Part shown: positions 24,045 through 31,851 of the stretch, piece by piece
Position numbering within the stretch: position 1 is the first letter of the stretch
How the letters are laid out: every line of letters begins with the position of its first letter
Assembly (NCBI GenBank): GCA_002407045.1
Contig: DHKB01000019.1
Coordinates: 7,031 to 71,030, forward strand
Length of the DNA stretch: 64,000 bases
Reading direction: 5' to 3'
From: Candidatus Bruticola papionis
GTDB lineage: Bacteria > Vulcanimicrobiota > Xenobia > Xenobiales > Xenobiaceae
Position numbers and translations under genes: made by a program
The notes under the pieces: model-generated
What the model was told of the DNA's origin: nothing
Database searches by the model: none
What the model saw: the letters and a program-made list of their open reading frames with translations, nothing else

Positions 24045-25805
24045 TTATTGGCCAAACTTGGATTTAATGATAAAGCGGAAATTATGCTCTTTACCGTCAG
24101 TAGTTTTTACCGTAACGTTATCGACAACATTTTCGCCTTTTACATCCATAACTCTCTTGGTAATGGTGTAAGAGCCGGAAAGAGACTTCTCAATATGGGG
24201 AAGTTCATCAAATATGCCGTTTACTGAAATAAAAGTATCAGCTTCGGCAGCTTCTTCTTGCTTTTTAGCACTTTCTTGCTGAACTTTTGCTTCGGAAGCG
24301 ACAATTTCCAAAGCTTTTTTCAGCTGAGTATCTTTCTCGCGCTCCAAAACGAGTTCATCTTCCATCTTTACTTCCACATCTGGCTTCAGACCAGCTTTGT
24401 GGATGTCGTGACCGGCTGGAGTATGATAATGGGCGGTGGTAATCTTAAAAGCAGAAGTTTTGTTGGCTGGGAATTGGTAAGGGAAAAGCTTTTGTACACT
24501 ACCTTTACCAAAAGATTTTACGCCTACAAGTTGGCCGCGTTTTAAGTCGCGAATGGCGCCAGCGGTAATTTCTGAAGCGCTGGCTGAGTTGCTATTAATC
24601 AACACCACCAAGGGTTTTTGGGAAGAGTGCAAATTAGGGCGTGAGTAAATAATTTGTTCATGATCGGCGCCGTCGACAATAGATACGATACGACTGCCAG
24701 TTTTGACAAACTTGGAGCAAACATCGACAGCGGCAGAAACGTAACCGCCGGAATTGTTGCGCACATCAATAATGTAGGCTTGGCATCCTTGTTTTTCTAA
24801 ATCGCGGACAGCAGCTTCCATTTCGGCGTTGGTACTTTCGCCAAAAATACCCAAAGCTAAATAACCGACTTTTACGCCGTCTTGTTCGATAACTTCATGC
24901 TTTAAAGTATCTACGTGGATAACTTCGCGAGTTAAGGAAACGTCGAAAACGTGGCCAGAGCTAGGGCGACGAATAGTCAGCTTAACAGTGGAACCAGCTT
25001 CGCCGCGCAAGAGCTTGGAGCACTGGACTAAGCTCATACCATAAGTGGATTTGCCGCTTATATGGGTAATTTCGTCGTTATTGCGCAAACCAACTCGAGC
25101 AGCCGGCCCTTTTTCCATCACTTTATTGATGACTAAAACGCGGCTGTTGGCTGGATCTTTTTCGTCTCCGCTTAGACCCATAACGATACCTATACCGCCA
25201 AAATTGCCTCCGCTCATTTGTTCGTTGAGGTTCTTATACTCGTCAGGAGTCATGTAGACTGTATAAGGATCGTCGGTCGCTCTCATTATGCCTTTAAGAG
25301 CAGCCATAGTCAGCATCTGATCTTTCATTAACTGAGGATAGGTGTTGGCCGCTTTGATAAATTGAGAGCGTAACGATTTATTGGCTTCTTCAGGAGTAGC
25401 GTCGACGTCGATTTGCTTAAAGAAATCGGAAGTGAGCTTGTTGTCCTCCATAAATAATGTCATGGCATCGAAAGCACAATTGGTAATTTTTCCCGGCTTG
25501 GCTTTTTCTCTGGCTTCAGTTTTGACCAGGAGCAAAGCTTTATCGAGCATCTCCAAAGCGCTGTCCAAGTCTTTTTGGGAGACTTTGTTGACGGGAGCTT
25601 TCTGGGCTGCTGTTTTGCTAACTTTGGCTTTAGTTTTGTTGCTTTGTTTGGCTTTTTGAGCCAAAGTATGCTTGTAAACAGAATGCTGAGCCGAAGAATC
25701 TTGGGCAGTCCGATTTTGATCAGGCTGAGCGCTTACAGGCAGAGAAATAAGCATAGCCAAAACTGCAGCGGCGGCAGCCGGAACAAAAGTGTGCTTTAAA
25801 TTCAT
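24045..25805 (-). CDS. S41 family C-terminal processing protease, secreted (second in the row)
   Basis: The protein starts with a classical cleavable signal peptide (about 1-27, ending VSAQP), followed by a Lys/Ala-rich stretch, a helical N-domain, PDZ (FGGIGIVMGLSG ... GLRNNDEITHISGK) and the S41 core. The catalytic pair is Ser409 (NSASASEITAGAI) and Lys434 (VKSFGKGSVQ). Length 586. An AGGAG site precedes the ATG. Unlike the following paralogue it should be soluble in the periplasm. It lies 168 bases after the first paralogue with stem-loops in between, so its expression may be adjusted separately. Confidence 0.9.
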   Translation of the reverse strand: MNLKHTFVPAAAAAVLAMLISLPVSAQPDQNRTAQDSSAQHSVYKHTLAQKAKQSNKTKAKVSKTAAQKAPVNKVSQKDLDSALEMLDKALLLVKTEAREKAKPGKITNCAFDAMTLFMEDNKLTSDFFKQIDVDATPEEANKSLRSQFIKAANTYPQLMKDQMLTMAALKGIMRATDDPYTVYMTPDEYKNLNEQMSGGNFGGIGIVMGLSGDEKDPANSRVLVINKVMEKGPAARVGLRNNDEITHISGKSTYGMSLVQCSKLLRGEAGSTVKLTIRRPSSGHVFDVSLTREVIHVDTLKHEVIEQDGVKVGYLALGIFGESTNAEMEAAVRDLEKQGCQAYIIDVRNNSGGYVSAAVDVCSKFVKTGSRIVSIVDGADHEQIIYSRPNLHSSQKPLVVLINSNSASASEITAGAIRDLKRGQLVGVKSFGKGSVQKLFPYQFPANKTSAFKITTAHYHTPAGHDIHKAGLKPDVEVKMEDELVLEREKDTQLKKALEIVASEAKVQQESAKKQEEAAEADTFISVNGIFDELPHIEKSLSGSYTITKRVMDVKGENVVDNVTVKTTDGKEHNFRFIIKSKFGQ

Positions 25806-25871
25806 GGTGAATTCTCCTGAATCGAACCTGGAGCGGTAACAAGCCGCTGTGGTGAATCTTTTTCTTATAGA

Positions 25872-25899
25872 CTTTGCCCCTCGGTAAGGCTGGGCAAAG
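25872..25899 (-). other. stem-loop between two S41 protease genes
   Basis: CTTTGCCC (25872-25879) and GGGCAAAG (25892-25899) form an 8-bp stem with a 12-nt loop. A second small stem (CCTTTC/GAAAGG, about 25930-25946) lies nearby. No T run follows on the minus strand, so these may set mRNA processing or partial termination. Confidence 0.4.
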
Positions 25900-25973
25900 A
25901 TCGCGAAGTCGCGAAATATCGTCGATCCCTTTCGCTAAGAAAGGAAAAAGCCCTTATTTTAGTTCTGAGATCG

Positions 25974-27701
25974 TTATTTTTGCTTCATTAATTCCTTTTG
26001 CAACAATTCAAAAGCTTTTTTCAATTGTTTGTCTTGCAAAGGTCGATAACGCAAACCAAAAGGAGCTTGAATTACATATTCGGGAATTAACCCCGATTTG
26101 CCCAAGTCCAAATTGTCTGGCGTCCGATAGTGAGTATAAGTCACTTTGCAAGATGAAGTTTCTCCTGGAGGGAACTCAAAATTATAAATTTTTTGTGAAC
26201 TATTCTTGCCAAAGCTAGCCGAACCAACTAAAAAAGCTGCTTTGTGGGCTCGCAAGGCGCCAGCGGTAATTTCTGCTGCTGAAGCTGTTTGCCCATCAAT
26301 TAGAACGGCCATAGGCTTAGCTGGGTGGCTATTGCGGTAAGTATAAATAGTTTTTTCACTTTGGCCATTTTTGTCGACCAGTGAGGCTATAAGGCTGTGC
26401 TCTGGCAAAAATTTAGAGCATAAGTCTCTAGCAGCGTTGGTATAACCTCCTGGGTTACCACGTAAATCCAAAATATACCCTTGGCATCCTGCTTTTTCTA
26501 AGGCGATTAGAGCACGTTCAGCTTCAATATTAGTCGAGCCATTAAACATATCGACTCTGAGTAAACCGATTTTTAACGGAGTCACTTTCTCGGCAAAATC
26601 ACTGGAGCCACTTTCTGAAGTCGATTGCGCTGCAACTGATGGATTGGCAGTCGATTGACTGACAGTCTCTTCGGTTTCTGTTTCAGTGTCGGAAGTTGCT
26701 TTTAAGTCAAGATTTTTGACCGAAAATCGACTTTGGGTATCAATATAAAGAATTTGTCCCCAAGCAGCTGGAAAATGGACTTCGGCTCTGGTTAAGAGCA
26801 ACTTGCGACTGTCGGTTCGTCCCATTTTACGCATTAAGTCAGTGATGTAAGTTAGCGAAACTTGGCTGCCATTAGGGCCGCGCATAAGTTGCAAGCACTG
26901 TTGCGGATTTAGTTTAGCTAAGGGCTTATCATTAAGGGCGATAAGCTCGTCGCCTTGGCGCAAACCTGCTTTCAGAGCTGGAGAATCTGGGGCTAGCGTG
27001 GCTACCACAAAATGGGAATGTCCCTGAGAGTCGCGGCTAGGAGTGAGTACTACGCCTAAGCTGCCAGAGTAGTCGCCGCTTAAATAATTATTTAAATCGT
27101 CGTACTCGTCCAAACTGGCAAAAACGGTGTAGGCATCTTCGGCCGAATCGGTAATAGCTTGGGCTAAACAGACCGTAAACTTAGGATCGTTGCCTAATTC
27201 TGGGCAGTGCTTGACGGCTTGGCGATACAGCGAAGTTATGTTTTGCAAAGCTTGCTCACGCTCTAAATTAGCGTTGTTGGCTTGGTATTCAGATAGCCAT
27301 TGGCTATCTAAGCTGTGCTCTTTTAAAAACTCCTGGGCCCCTTCCAGCACAAATTGCCAAACTTTTTGAGGAGAAGGTGGCTCAATGGCGTTATCCAGCA
27401 AAATATTAAAAGTTTGGCCTAAAACGTCGCAGCTCACTTCTTCTAAGTTGCCAAGCTTTTGAGCTGAGCTTTCGAGGCTGTGAACTGCTGTGGCTGCAGG
27501 GAGGGAAGGGGCCTGCGCTTTAGGTGCAGCGGCGTCGTCCGCGTTGGTAGCGGCGGCTGCGTTTAGAGGCGAGCCATTTAGAACCAAAGCCAGAAGCAAC
27601 GAACCAGCGGTTCGGAAAAGAAAATTTTTAGCTTTAAAACTGCTGGGCTTAACTATAAAATTTTCTTTGGCATTAAAGCTGGGGAAAAGATGCTTAGGCA
27701 T
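25974..27701 (-). CDS. S41 family C-terminal processing protease, secreted (first in the row)
   Basis: An N-terminal stretch of about 28 residues precedes a hydrophobic signal (FRTAGSLLLALVLNGSPLNA), so it is exported or membrane anchored. PDZ (LRQGDELIALNDKPLAK) and S41 core follow. The catalytic pair is kept: Ser474 in QTASAAEITAGAL and Lys499 in SASFGKNSSQ, 25 residues apart, but the surrounding motif is diverged (TASAAE for SASASE, GKNSSQ for GKGSVQ). A 50-residue Ser/Thr-rich insert lies between PDZ and core (about 335-375). A GGGAGG site precedes the ATG. This is the most diverged of the three, possibly with a narrowed substrate range. Confidence 0.88.
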   Translation of the reverse strand: MPKHLFPSFNAKENFIVKPSSFKAKNFLFRTAGSLLLALVLNGSPLNAAAATNADDAAAPKAQAPSLPAATAVHSLESSAQKLGNLEEVSCDVLGQTFNILLDNAIEPPSPQKVWQFVLEGAQEFLKEHSLDSQWLSEYQANNANLEREQALQNITSLYRQAVKHCPELGNDPKFTVCLAQAITDSAEDAYTVFASLDEYDDLNNYLSGDYSGSLGVVLTPSRDSQGHSHFVVATLAPDSPALKAGLRQGDELIALNDKPLAKLNPQQCLQLMRGPNGSQVSLTYITDLMRKMGRTDSRKLLLTRAEVHFPAAWGQILYIDTQSRFSVKNLDLKATSDTETETEETVSQSTANPSVAAQSTSESGSSDFAEKVTPLKIGLLRVDMFNGSTNIEAERALIALEKAGCQGYILDLRGNPGGYTNAARDLCSKFLPEHSLIASLVDKNGQSEKTIYTYRNSHPAKPMAVLIDGQTASAAEITAGALRAHKAAFLVGSASFGKNSSQKIYNFEFPPGETSSCKVTYTHYRTPDNLDLGKSGLIPEYVIQAPFGLRYRPLQDKQLKKAFELLQKELMKQK

Positions 27702-27740
27702 AGAGGCCTCCCTTTCTGGCTTTGGTTAGGTGTAGGCTCG

Positions 27741-28907
27741 CTAAATGAAGCCTAAAGGATCGACAGGCTCACCGTTTATGCGCACTTCAAAGTGGAGGTG
27801 TGGGCCAGTAGAATTGCCTGTAGAACCTACGGCAGCAATTTGTTGGCCTTTGGCCACCGACTGGCCGTAGGATACGTACAACTCGGAACAGTGCGCGTAA
27901 AGGGTGCTGTAGCCGCCGCCATGATCGATAATAATGCAATTGCCATAGCCGCCCATCCAGCCCGAGTCGATGACGACGCCGCTGTCAGAAGCGAGCACAG
28001 GGCTGCCGTAATAGGCGCCAATGTCAACGCCAGTATGGAAGCGCATTGTGCCGAATATGGGGTGAACACGATAGCCAAAGGGGGAAGTGATTGGCCCTTG
28101 TGCTGGCGTCAGGTAGCGCCCAGTGCCCCAAGTGCGCGTACCAGCGTTGGGAGCGGTGGGACGCATAATTATTTGGCTACGGCGCACAGTCGCTTGGATC
28201 TGATTTTCCAGCGCTTGGGTGCTGTTTTCTAGTTCGCTGACGTAAGAACTTAAAGAATCGCGTTGGCGTCTAGTATCAGCCAATAAAGAGGAACGTGTCT
28301 CTTCAATTTGTTGCAATTTTTTGACGCGATTCTCTTGAGCTTCTTTTAAGTCTTTAATTTGACGCACTGTGCGTTCAGATTGAACTTTTTTTACCTCTAA
28401 CTCTTGTTTGAGGCTGCGCACTTGGCTGACCAATTGGCGATCATTTTCGATAATCAACGACAGATAATAAGTCTGGTCGATAAAATCGGTAAAGCTTTCT
28501 GCTCCTAAAAGGACTACCAAATAGCCGACGTCACCTTGCAAATAGATCTCTCTAAGCCTTTTTCCCAAAACGCGCTGAGCTTTACTATATTCCTTAGTAG
28601 CTTCGCCTAAGCGTTTAGTAATATTTTTCAATTGCTTTTCAGCCGCTTGCAAGCTGACTTTAGCTTCGCGATAAGCTTCGCGACTATATTGCAAATCGGC
28701 TTGGGTATCACTCAGCTGCTGCGAAAGATCGCGCTCGCGTTCATTGATTATATCTAAGCGTTTGCGTTGAGCAGCCAACTGACTTTTCTTTTGACGCAAT
28801 TGCGAATTGGGATCTTGAGCTGAAGAAGCGTCAGAATAAAAGACAACCAGGCTAAAAAAAACAGCAACTAAGAGTAAAAGACTAAATTTGCGGTGTATAC
28901 TCAACAA
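27741..28907 (-). CDS. periplasmic LytM/M23 endopeptidase with coiled coil (EnvC-like, catalytically intact)
   Basis: The 388-residue protein has a signal peptide (about 1-30), a long coiled coil (about 35-245) and a C-terminal LytM domain. The zinc site is complete: His291 and Asp295 in HTGVD, His372 in HLHFEV, with the catalytic His339 (YAHCS) and His370. EnvC-type proteins share this layout and dock onto FtsX, but E. coli EnvC lacks the zinc ligands and only activates amidases; here the domain should cut peptidoglycan itself. The start is TTG (a TTG pair at 28905-28910) after GAGGAGG. It follows ftsX by 18 bases, which supports control by FtsEX. Confidence 0.9.
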   Translation of the reverse strand: MLSIHRKFSLLLLVAVFFSLVVFYSDASSAQDPNSQLRQKKSQLAAQRKRLDIINERERDLSQQLSDTQADLQYSREAYREAKVSLQAAEKQLKNITKRLGEATKEYSKAQRVLGKRLREIYLQGDVGYLVVLLGAESFTDFIDQTYYLSLIIENDRQLVSQVRSLKQELEVKKVQSERTVRQIKDLKEAQENRVKKLQQIEETRSSLLADTRRQRDSLSSYVSELENSTQALENQIQATVRRSQIIMRPTAPNAGTRTWGTGRYLTPAQGPITSPFGYRVHPIFGTMRFHTGVDIGAYYGSPVLASDSGVVIDSGWMGGYGNCIIIDHGGGYSTLYAHCSELYVSYGQSVAKGQQIAAVGSTGNSTGPHLHFEVRINGEPVDPLGFI

Positions 28908-28925
28908 GTCAAGTACCTCCTCAAA

Positions 28926-30218
28926 TTAAGCTTTCAAATAACGGTTGACGGAAATAAAACTTCCCAAAGCACCTACTAAGCAGCCCATAGTAATTAAGCC
29001 AATATTAAGGTAAGGCATAATGGCACCGGGAGGCAGAATAGGTAAGAAAGAAATACTTTTTTGCAACTGGGGAACGACTATGCGATAAGAAACGTCTATT
29101 AGCACTGAAGCTAAAGCGGCGCCAATTACACCTTGGGTGACGCCTTCTAAAATGAAAGGCCAGCGAATGAACCAATCGGCTGCGCCTACTAATTGCATGA
29201 TGTCGATCTCTTTGCGGCGAGCGAATACGGTTAAGCGAATAGTATTGCTAATAATAAGCAAACTGGAGGCAAAAAGCATAATCAAAATAATTAAACCAAC
29301 CATACGAATGATATGGTTAAGCTTCATAAGTTTTTGAGCTTCTTCGCGGCCGTAATCTACTGTAGCGACATTGTCTATTTGAGCCAACTTATGAGCTACA
29401 GGCTCTAAGAAAGACGGATCGTCTACCGGAACTTCGAAGGCGTCGGGCAGAGGGTTGCTTTCCAAGTCGTCCAAATCGAGTTTGGCATTTAAGCGCTTGC
29501 GCAGCTTTTTAAATGCTTCATCTTTAGGCACGAAAGTTACTTTGGTTACGTGGCCAATATCGTAGGCGGCACTTTTAAAACTGTTGACTTGCTTGGCATC
29601 AAAATTTTGGCTCATATAGACTTTTATTTGCATTTCGCCAGCCAATTCGTCAGCCAAAGACTCTAAATTGGCAATAATTAACACAAAGAAGCCTAAAATA
29701 AGGGCCAAAATCATTACTGTGGAAATAGAGGCCACGCTCATCATAGGATTATGGCGCATATTGGTGAGCACTTCGCGCAAGAAGCACTCTAAGTAGTAAC
29801 CTCCCGAAGGGCCGCGCCTCTTTTTAACTGGTAAATCTTCTTCATCTAAAACTTCGTCTACTGTAGGCGTTTTAGAGAGAGAAGGCGAGGATTTTTCCGC
29901 AATGGGAATAGGCTTTACGATTACTTCTTCATCGTCTTCTACTTCTCTTTCCACAGGGACGCTTTCTATGATGAGTGGTGGTTCCTGAGGCTTTTTATCT
30001 TCACTGCGCTCAGCTGGCCCTTTTACCGCTTGCATAGAGACAGTGCGATTTTTGTCATGCTCTCGACGAGCTGATTGATTCTCGGAAGCTTTAGCTGCAG
30101 CAGAAGCAGAACGACTAGTTGCAGAAGTTTTCTTCAATTTGCTACCGCTGGGATCAAGTTTTGTTTGCTCAGCTTGAGGAGAAATGTCGATAAATCCTGA
30201 TTTAGGCGGAATACTCAT
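28926..30218 (-). CDS. ftsX: FtsX, cell division ABC-type membrane protein with long N-terminal extension
   Basis: FtsX is the inner-membrane partner of FtsE and passes its ATPase state to periplasmic wall hydrolases. Visible: a transmembrane helix around 160-185 (MSVASISTVMILALILGFFVLIIA), a periplasmic domain (KVYMSQNFDAKQVN ... VPKDEAFKKLRKRL), and three more helices with VFARRKEIDIMQLVGA in the cytoplasmic loop. Length 430 exceeds the usual 290-310 because of about 130 residues of charged, Ser- and Ala-rich sequence before the first helix. Its ATG overlaps the ftsE stop (ATGA). The LytM gene follows closely. Confidence 0.93.
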   Translation of the reverse strand: MSIPPKSGFIDISPQAEQTKLDPSGSKLKKTSATSRSASAAAKASENQSARREHDKNRTVSMQAVKGPAERSEDKKPQEPPLIIESVPVEREVEDDEEVIVKPIPIAEKSSPSLSKTPTVDEVLDEEDLPVKKRRGPSGGYYLECFLREVLTNMRHNPMMSVASISTVMILALILGFFVLIIANLESLADELAGEMQIKVYMSQNFDAKQVNSFKSAAYDIGHVTKVTFVPKDEAFKKLRKRLNAKLDLDDLESNPLPDAFEVPVDDPSFLEPVAHKLAQIDNVATVDYGREEAQKLMKLNHIIRMVGLIILIMLFASSLLIISNTIRLTVFARRKEIDIMQLVGAADWFIRWPFILEGVTQGVIGAALASVLIDVSYRIVVPQLQKSISFLPILPPGAIMPYLNIGLITMGCLVGALGSFISVNRYLKA

Positions 30219-30964
30219 AATCCGAAGCCTCCGGCCGCTAAAGTTTCTTTAGTAATTTCAGTAGTGAAATACATACCGCGGGATAAATCTTGGGCCACTT
30301 CGCCGTGTTGCATAACCACTACGCGCTTTTGCATAACGTCGACCATTTGCTGGTTGTGAGTAGCTACTATAACAGTAGTGCCGCGAGCATTTACCTTGGA
30401 GAGAATTTGCATAATGTCCCAAGAAGAGTCGGGATCGAGGTTACCAGTAGGCTCGTCAGCCAAAAGGATGACAGGATCGTTTATTAAGGCTCTAGCTATA
30501 GCCACGCGTTGTTGTTCGCCTCCAGAAAGTTGGCTAGGTAAACGATCCGCTTTTTCGCGCAAGTTCACCAAAGTGAGCGCTTTGGTAACTTTACGGGGAA
30601 TAACATAGCGGCTAGCTCCAGTTACTTGCATGGCATAAGCCACATTTTCAAAGACCGTTTTATGACCTAACAAGCGGAAGTCTTGGAATATTACACCGAT
30701 GCGGCGGCGTAAATAAGGAATTTGCGAGCGCTTCATATCGCTAATCTCTTCACCGTTAACGTAAACTAGTCCGGTAGTAGGATCGTTTTCGCGATAAATC
30801 AACTTCATAAGGCTAGACTTACCCGATCCCGTTTGGCCTACCAAAAAGACGAACTCACCATGCTTAATGGAAAGATCGACGCGGTTTAAAGCTCTAGTTC
30901 CGTTGGGGTAAATCAAACTTACGTTATGTAGCTCGATAATAGGATCTTCTGCTGTGGGATTCAT
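30215..30964 (-). CDS. ftsE: FtsE, cell division ATP-binding protein
   Basis: FtsE is the cytoplasmic ATPase of the FtsEX complex. It has Walker [10 protein letters not shown] (about 43-51), Q-loop [19 protein letters not shown], signature [15 protein letters not shown], Walker [16 protein letters not shown] and the switch His in VATHNQ. I place the start at ATG 30962-30964 (249 residues; GAAGG site 10 nt upstream), not at the open-frame limit 31045, since the extra 27 residues are not family-like. It overlaps ftsX by 4 bases. Confidence 0.95.
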   Translation of the reverse strand: MNPTAEDPIIELHNVSLIYPNGTRALNRVDLSIKHGEFVFLVGQTGSGKSSLMKLIYRENDPTTGLVYVNGEEISDMKRSQIPYLRRRIGVIFQDFRLLGHKTVFENVAYAMQVTGASRYVIPRKVTKALTLVNLREKADRLPSQLSGGEQQRVAIARALINDPVILLADEPTGNLDPDSSWDIMQILSKVNARGTTVIVATHNQQMVDVMQKRVVVMQHGEVAQDLSRGMYFTTEITKETLAAGGFGL

Positions 30965-31054
30965 AAATAAATGGCCTTCGTTTATACAAAAAATCGCTAT
31001 TGAATTGCCTAAAAGCAGAAATAAAGTCACTTTTAAGCAATTCAACTTTAGAAA

Positions 31055-31708
31055 TTAAGCGACGCTTGATTCCTTAGCCTGTTCGGCTTTGTGTTCTTTC
31101 CAAGCGTGAATGGCCACGGGAAGAACTGATAAAATAATAATACCAACCAGAGCTTTTTCCAAATGTTGTTGCACAAAGGGAATCTGGCCGAAGAAATAAC
31201 CTACGCAAATCATGCTAGTTACCCAGGCGATACCGCCTATACAATTGTAGGAAATAAAGCGAGGATAATGCATATCGGCTACGCCAGCTACTGTAGGAGC
31301 AAAGGTGCGAACAAAAGGCATGAAGCGAGCCAAAATAATGGTCATACCGCCGTATTTTTCATAGAAAGCTTTAGTCTTAAGCAAGTGATCTTTACGGAAC
31401 CAGCGACTTTGTTCGCGCTGGTAAAGAGCGTGGCCAGCTTTTTTGCCTATCATATAACCTACCGAATCTCCCAAAACGGCCGCTATACACAGCCAGAAAA
31501 GTACATGCCACACGTTAAGCAATTCCGGCTTGGTAGCGCAAACAAAACCGGATACAACCAATAAAGAGTCGCCGGGAAGGAAAAAGCCTACCAGCAAGCC
31601 TGTCTCGGAGAAAATGATAATAAACAGAATAGTTAAGCCGCCCCAAGCGATGATATCCTGTATTCCTTCTATGGAGAAATAATGGAGCAAACTCTGTATA
31701 AATTCCAT
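31055..31708 (-). CDS. DedA family membrane protein
   Basis: A 217-residue inner-membrane protein with four to five hydrophobic segments and DedA marks: FSETGLLVGFFLPGDSLL, LGDSVGYMIGKKAG, ARFMPFVRTFAPTVAGVADM. DedA/VTT proteins help to flip lipids such as undecaprenyl phosphate or phosphatidylethanolamine across the membrane and are needed for a stable envelope. It sits upstream of ftsE on the same strand, with 90 bases between its stop and the chosen ftsE start. An AGGA site lies 11 nt before the ATG. Confidence 0.9.
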   Translation of the reverse strand: MEFIQSLLHYFSIEGIQDIIAWGGLTILFIIIFSETGLLVGFFLPGDSLLVVSGFVCATKPELLNVWHVLFWLCIAAVLGDSVGYMIGKKAGHALYQREQSRWFRKDHLLKTKAFYEKYGGMTIILARFMPFVRTFAPTVAGVADMHYPRFISYNCIGGIAWVTSMICVGYFFGQIPFVQQHLEKALVGIIILSVLPVAIHAWKEHKAEQAKESSVA

Positions 31709-31771
31709 TTTAGTAATGTTCCTATCTTTTTAAGGGCTAAACTTGGTTGCTTTTTTTGTTAAGCCAACTAT

Positions 31772-31802
31772 AAAAAGTGGCAACAAAACAAAAAGTGGCA
31801 AC
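31772..31802. repeat. two copies of a 13-bp direct repeat upstream of dedA
   Basis: AAAAAGTGGCAAC occurs at 31772-31784 and 31790-31802, 18 bases apart. A GGTTGC at 31745-31750 is complementary to the GCAACC at 31798-31803. The pair lies between the exported TPR gene and dedA and could be an operator or part of a weak terminator. Confidence 0.45.
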
Positions 31803-31851
31803 CAAACGCCGGGCCCTGCGTTCTGCGACTAAGTAGATTTTGCCTGTTATT

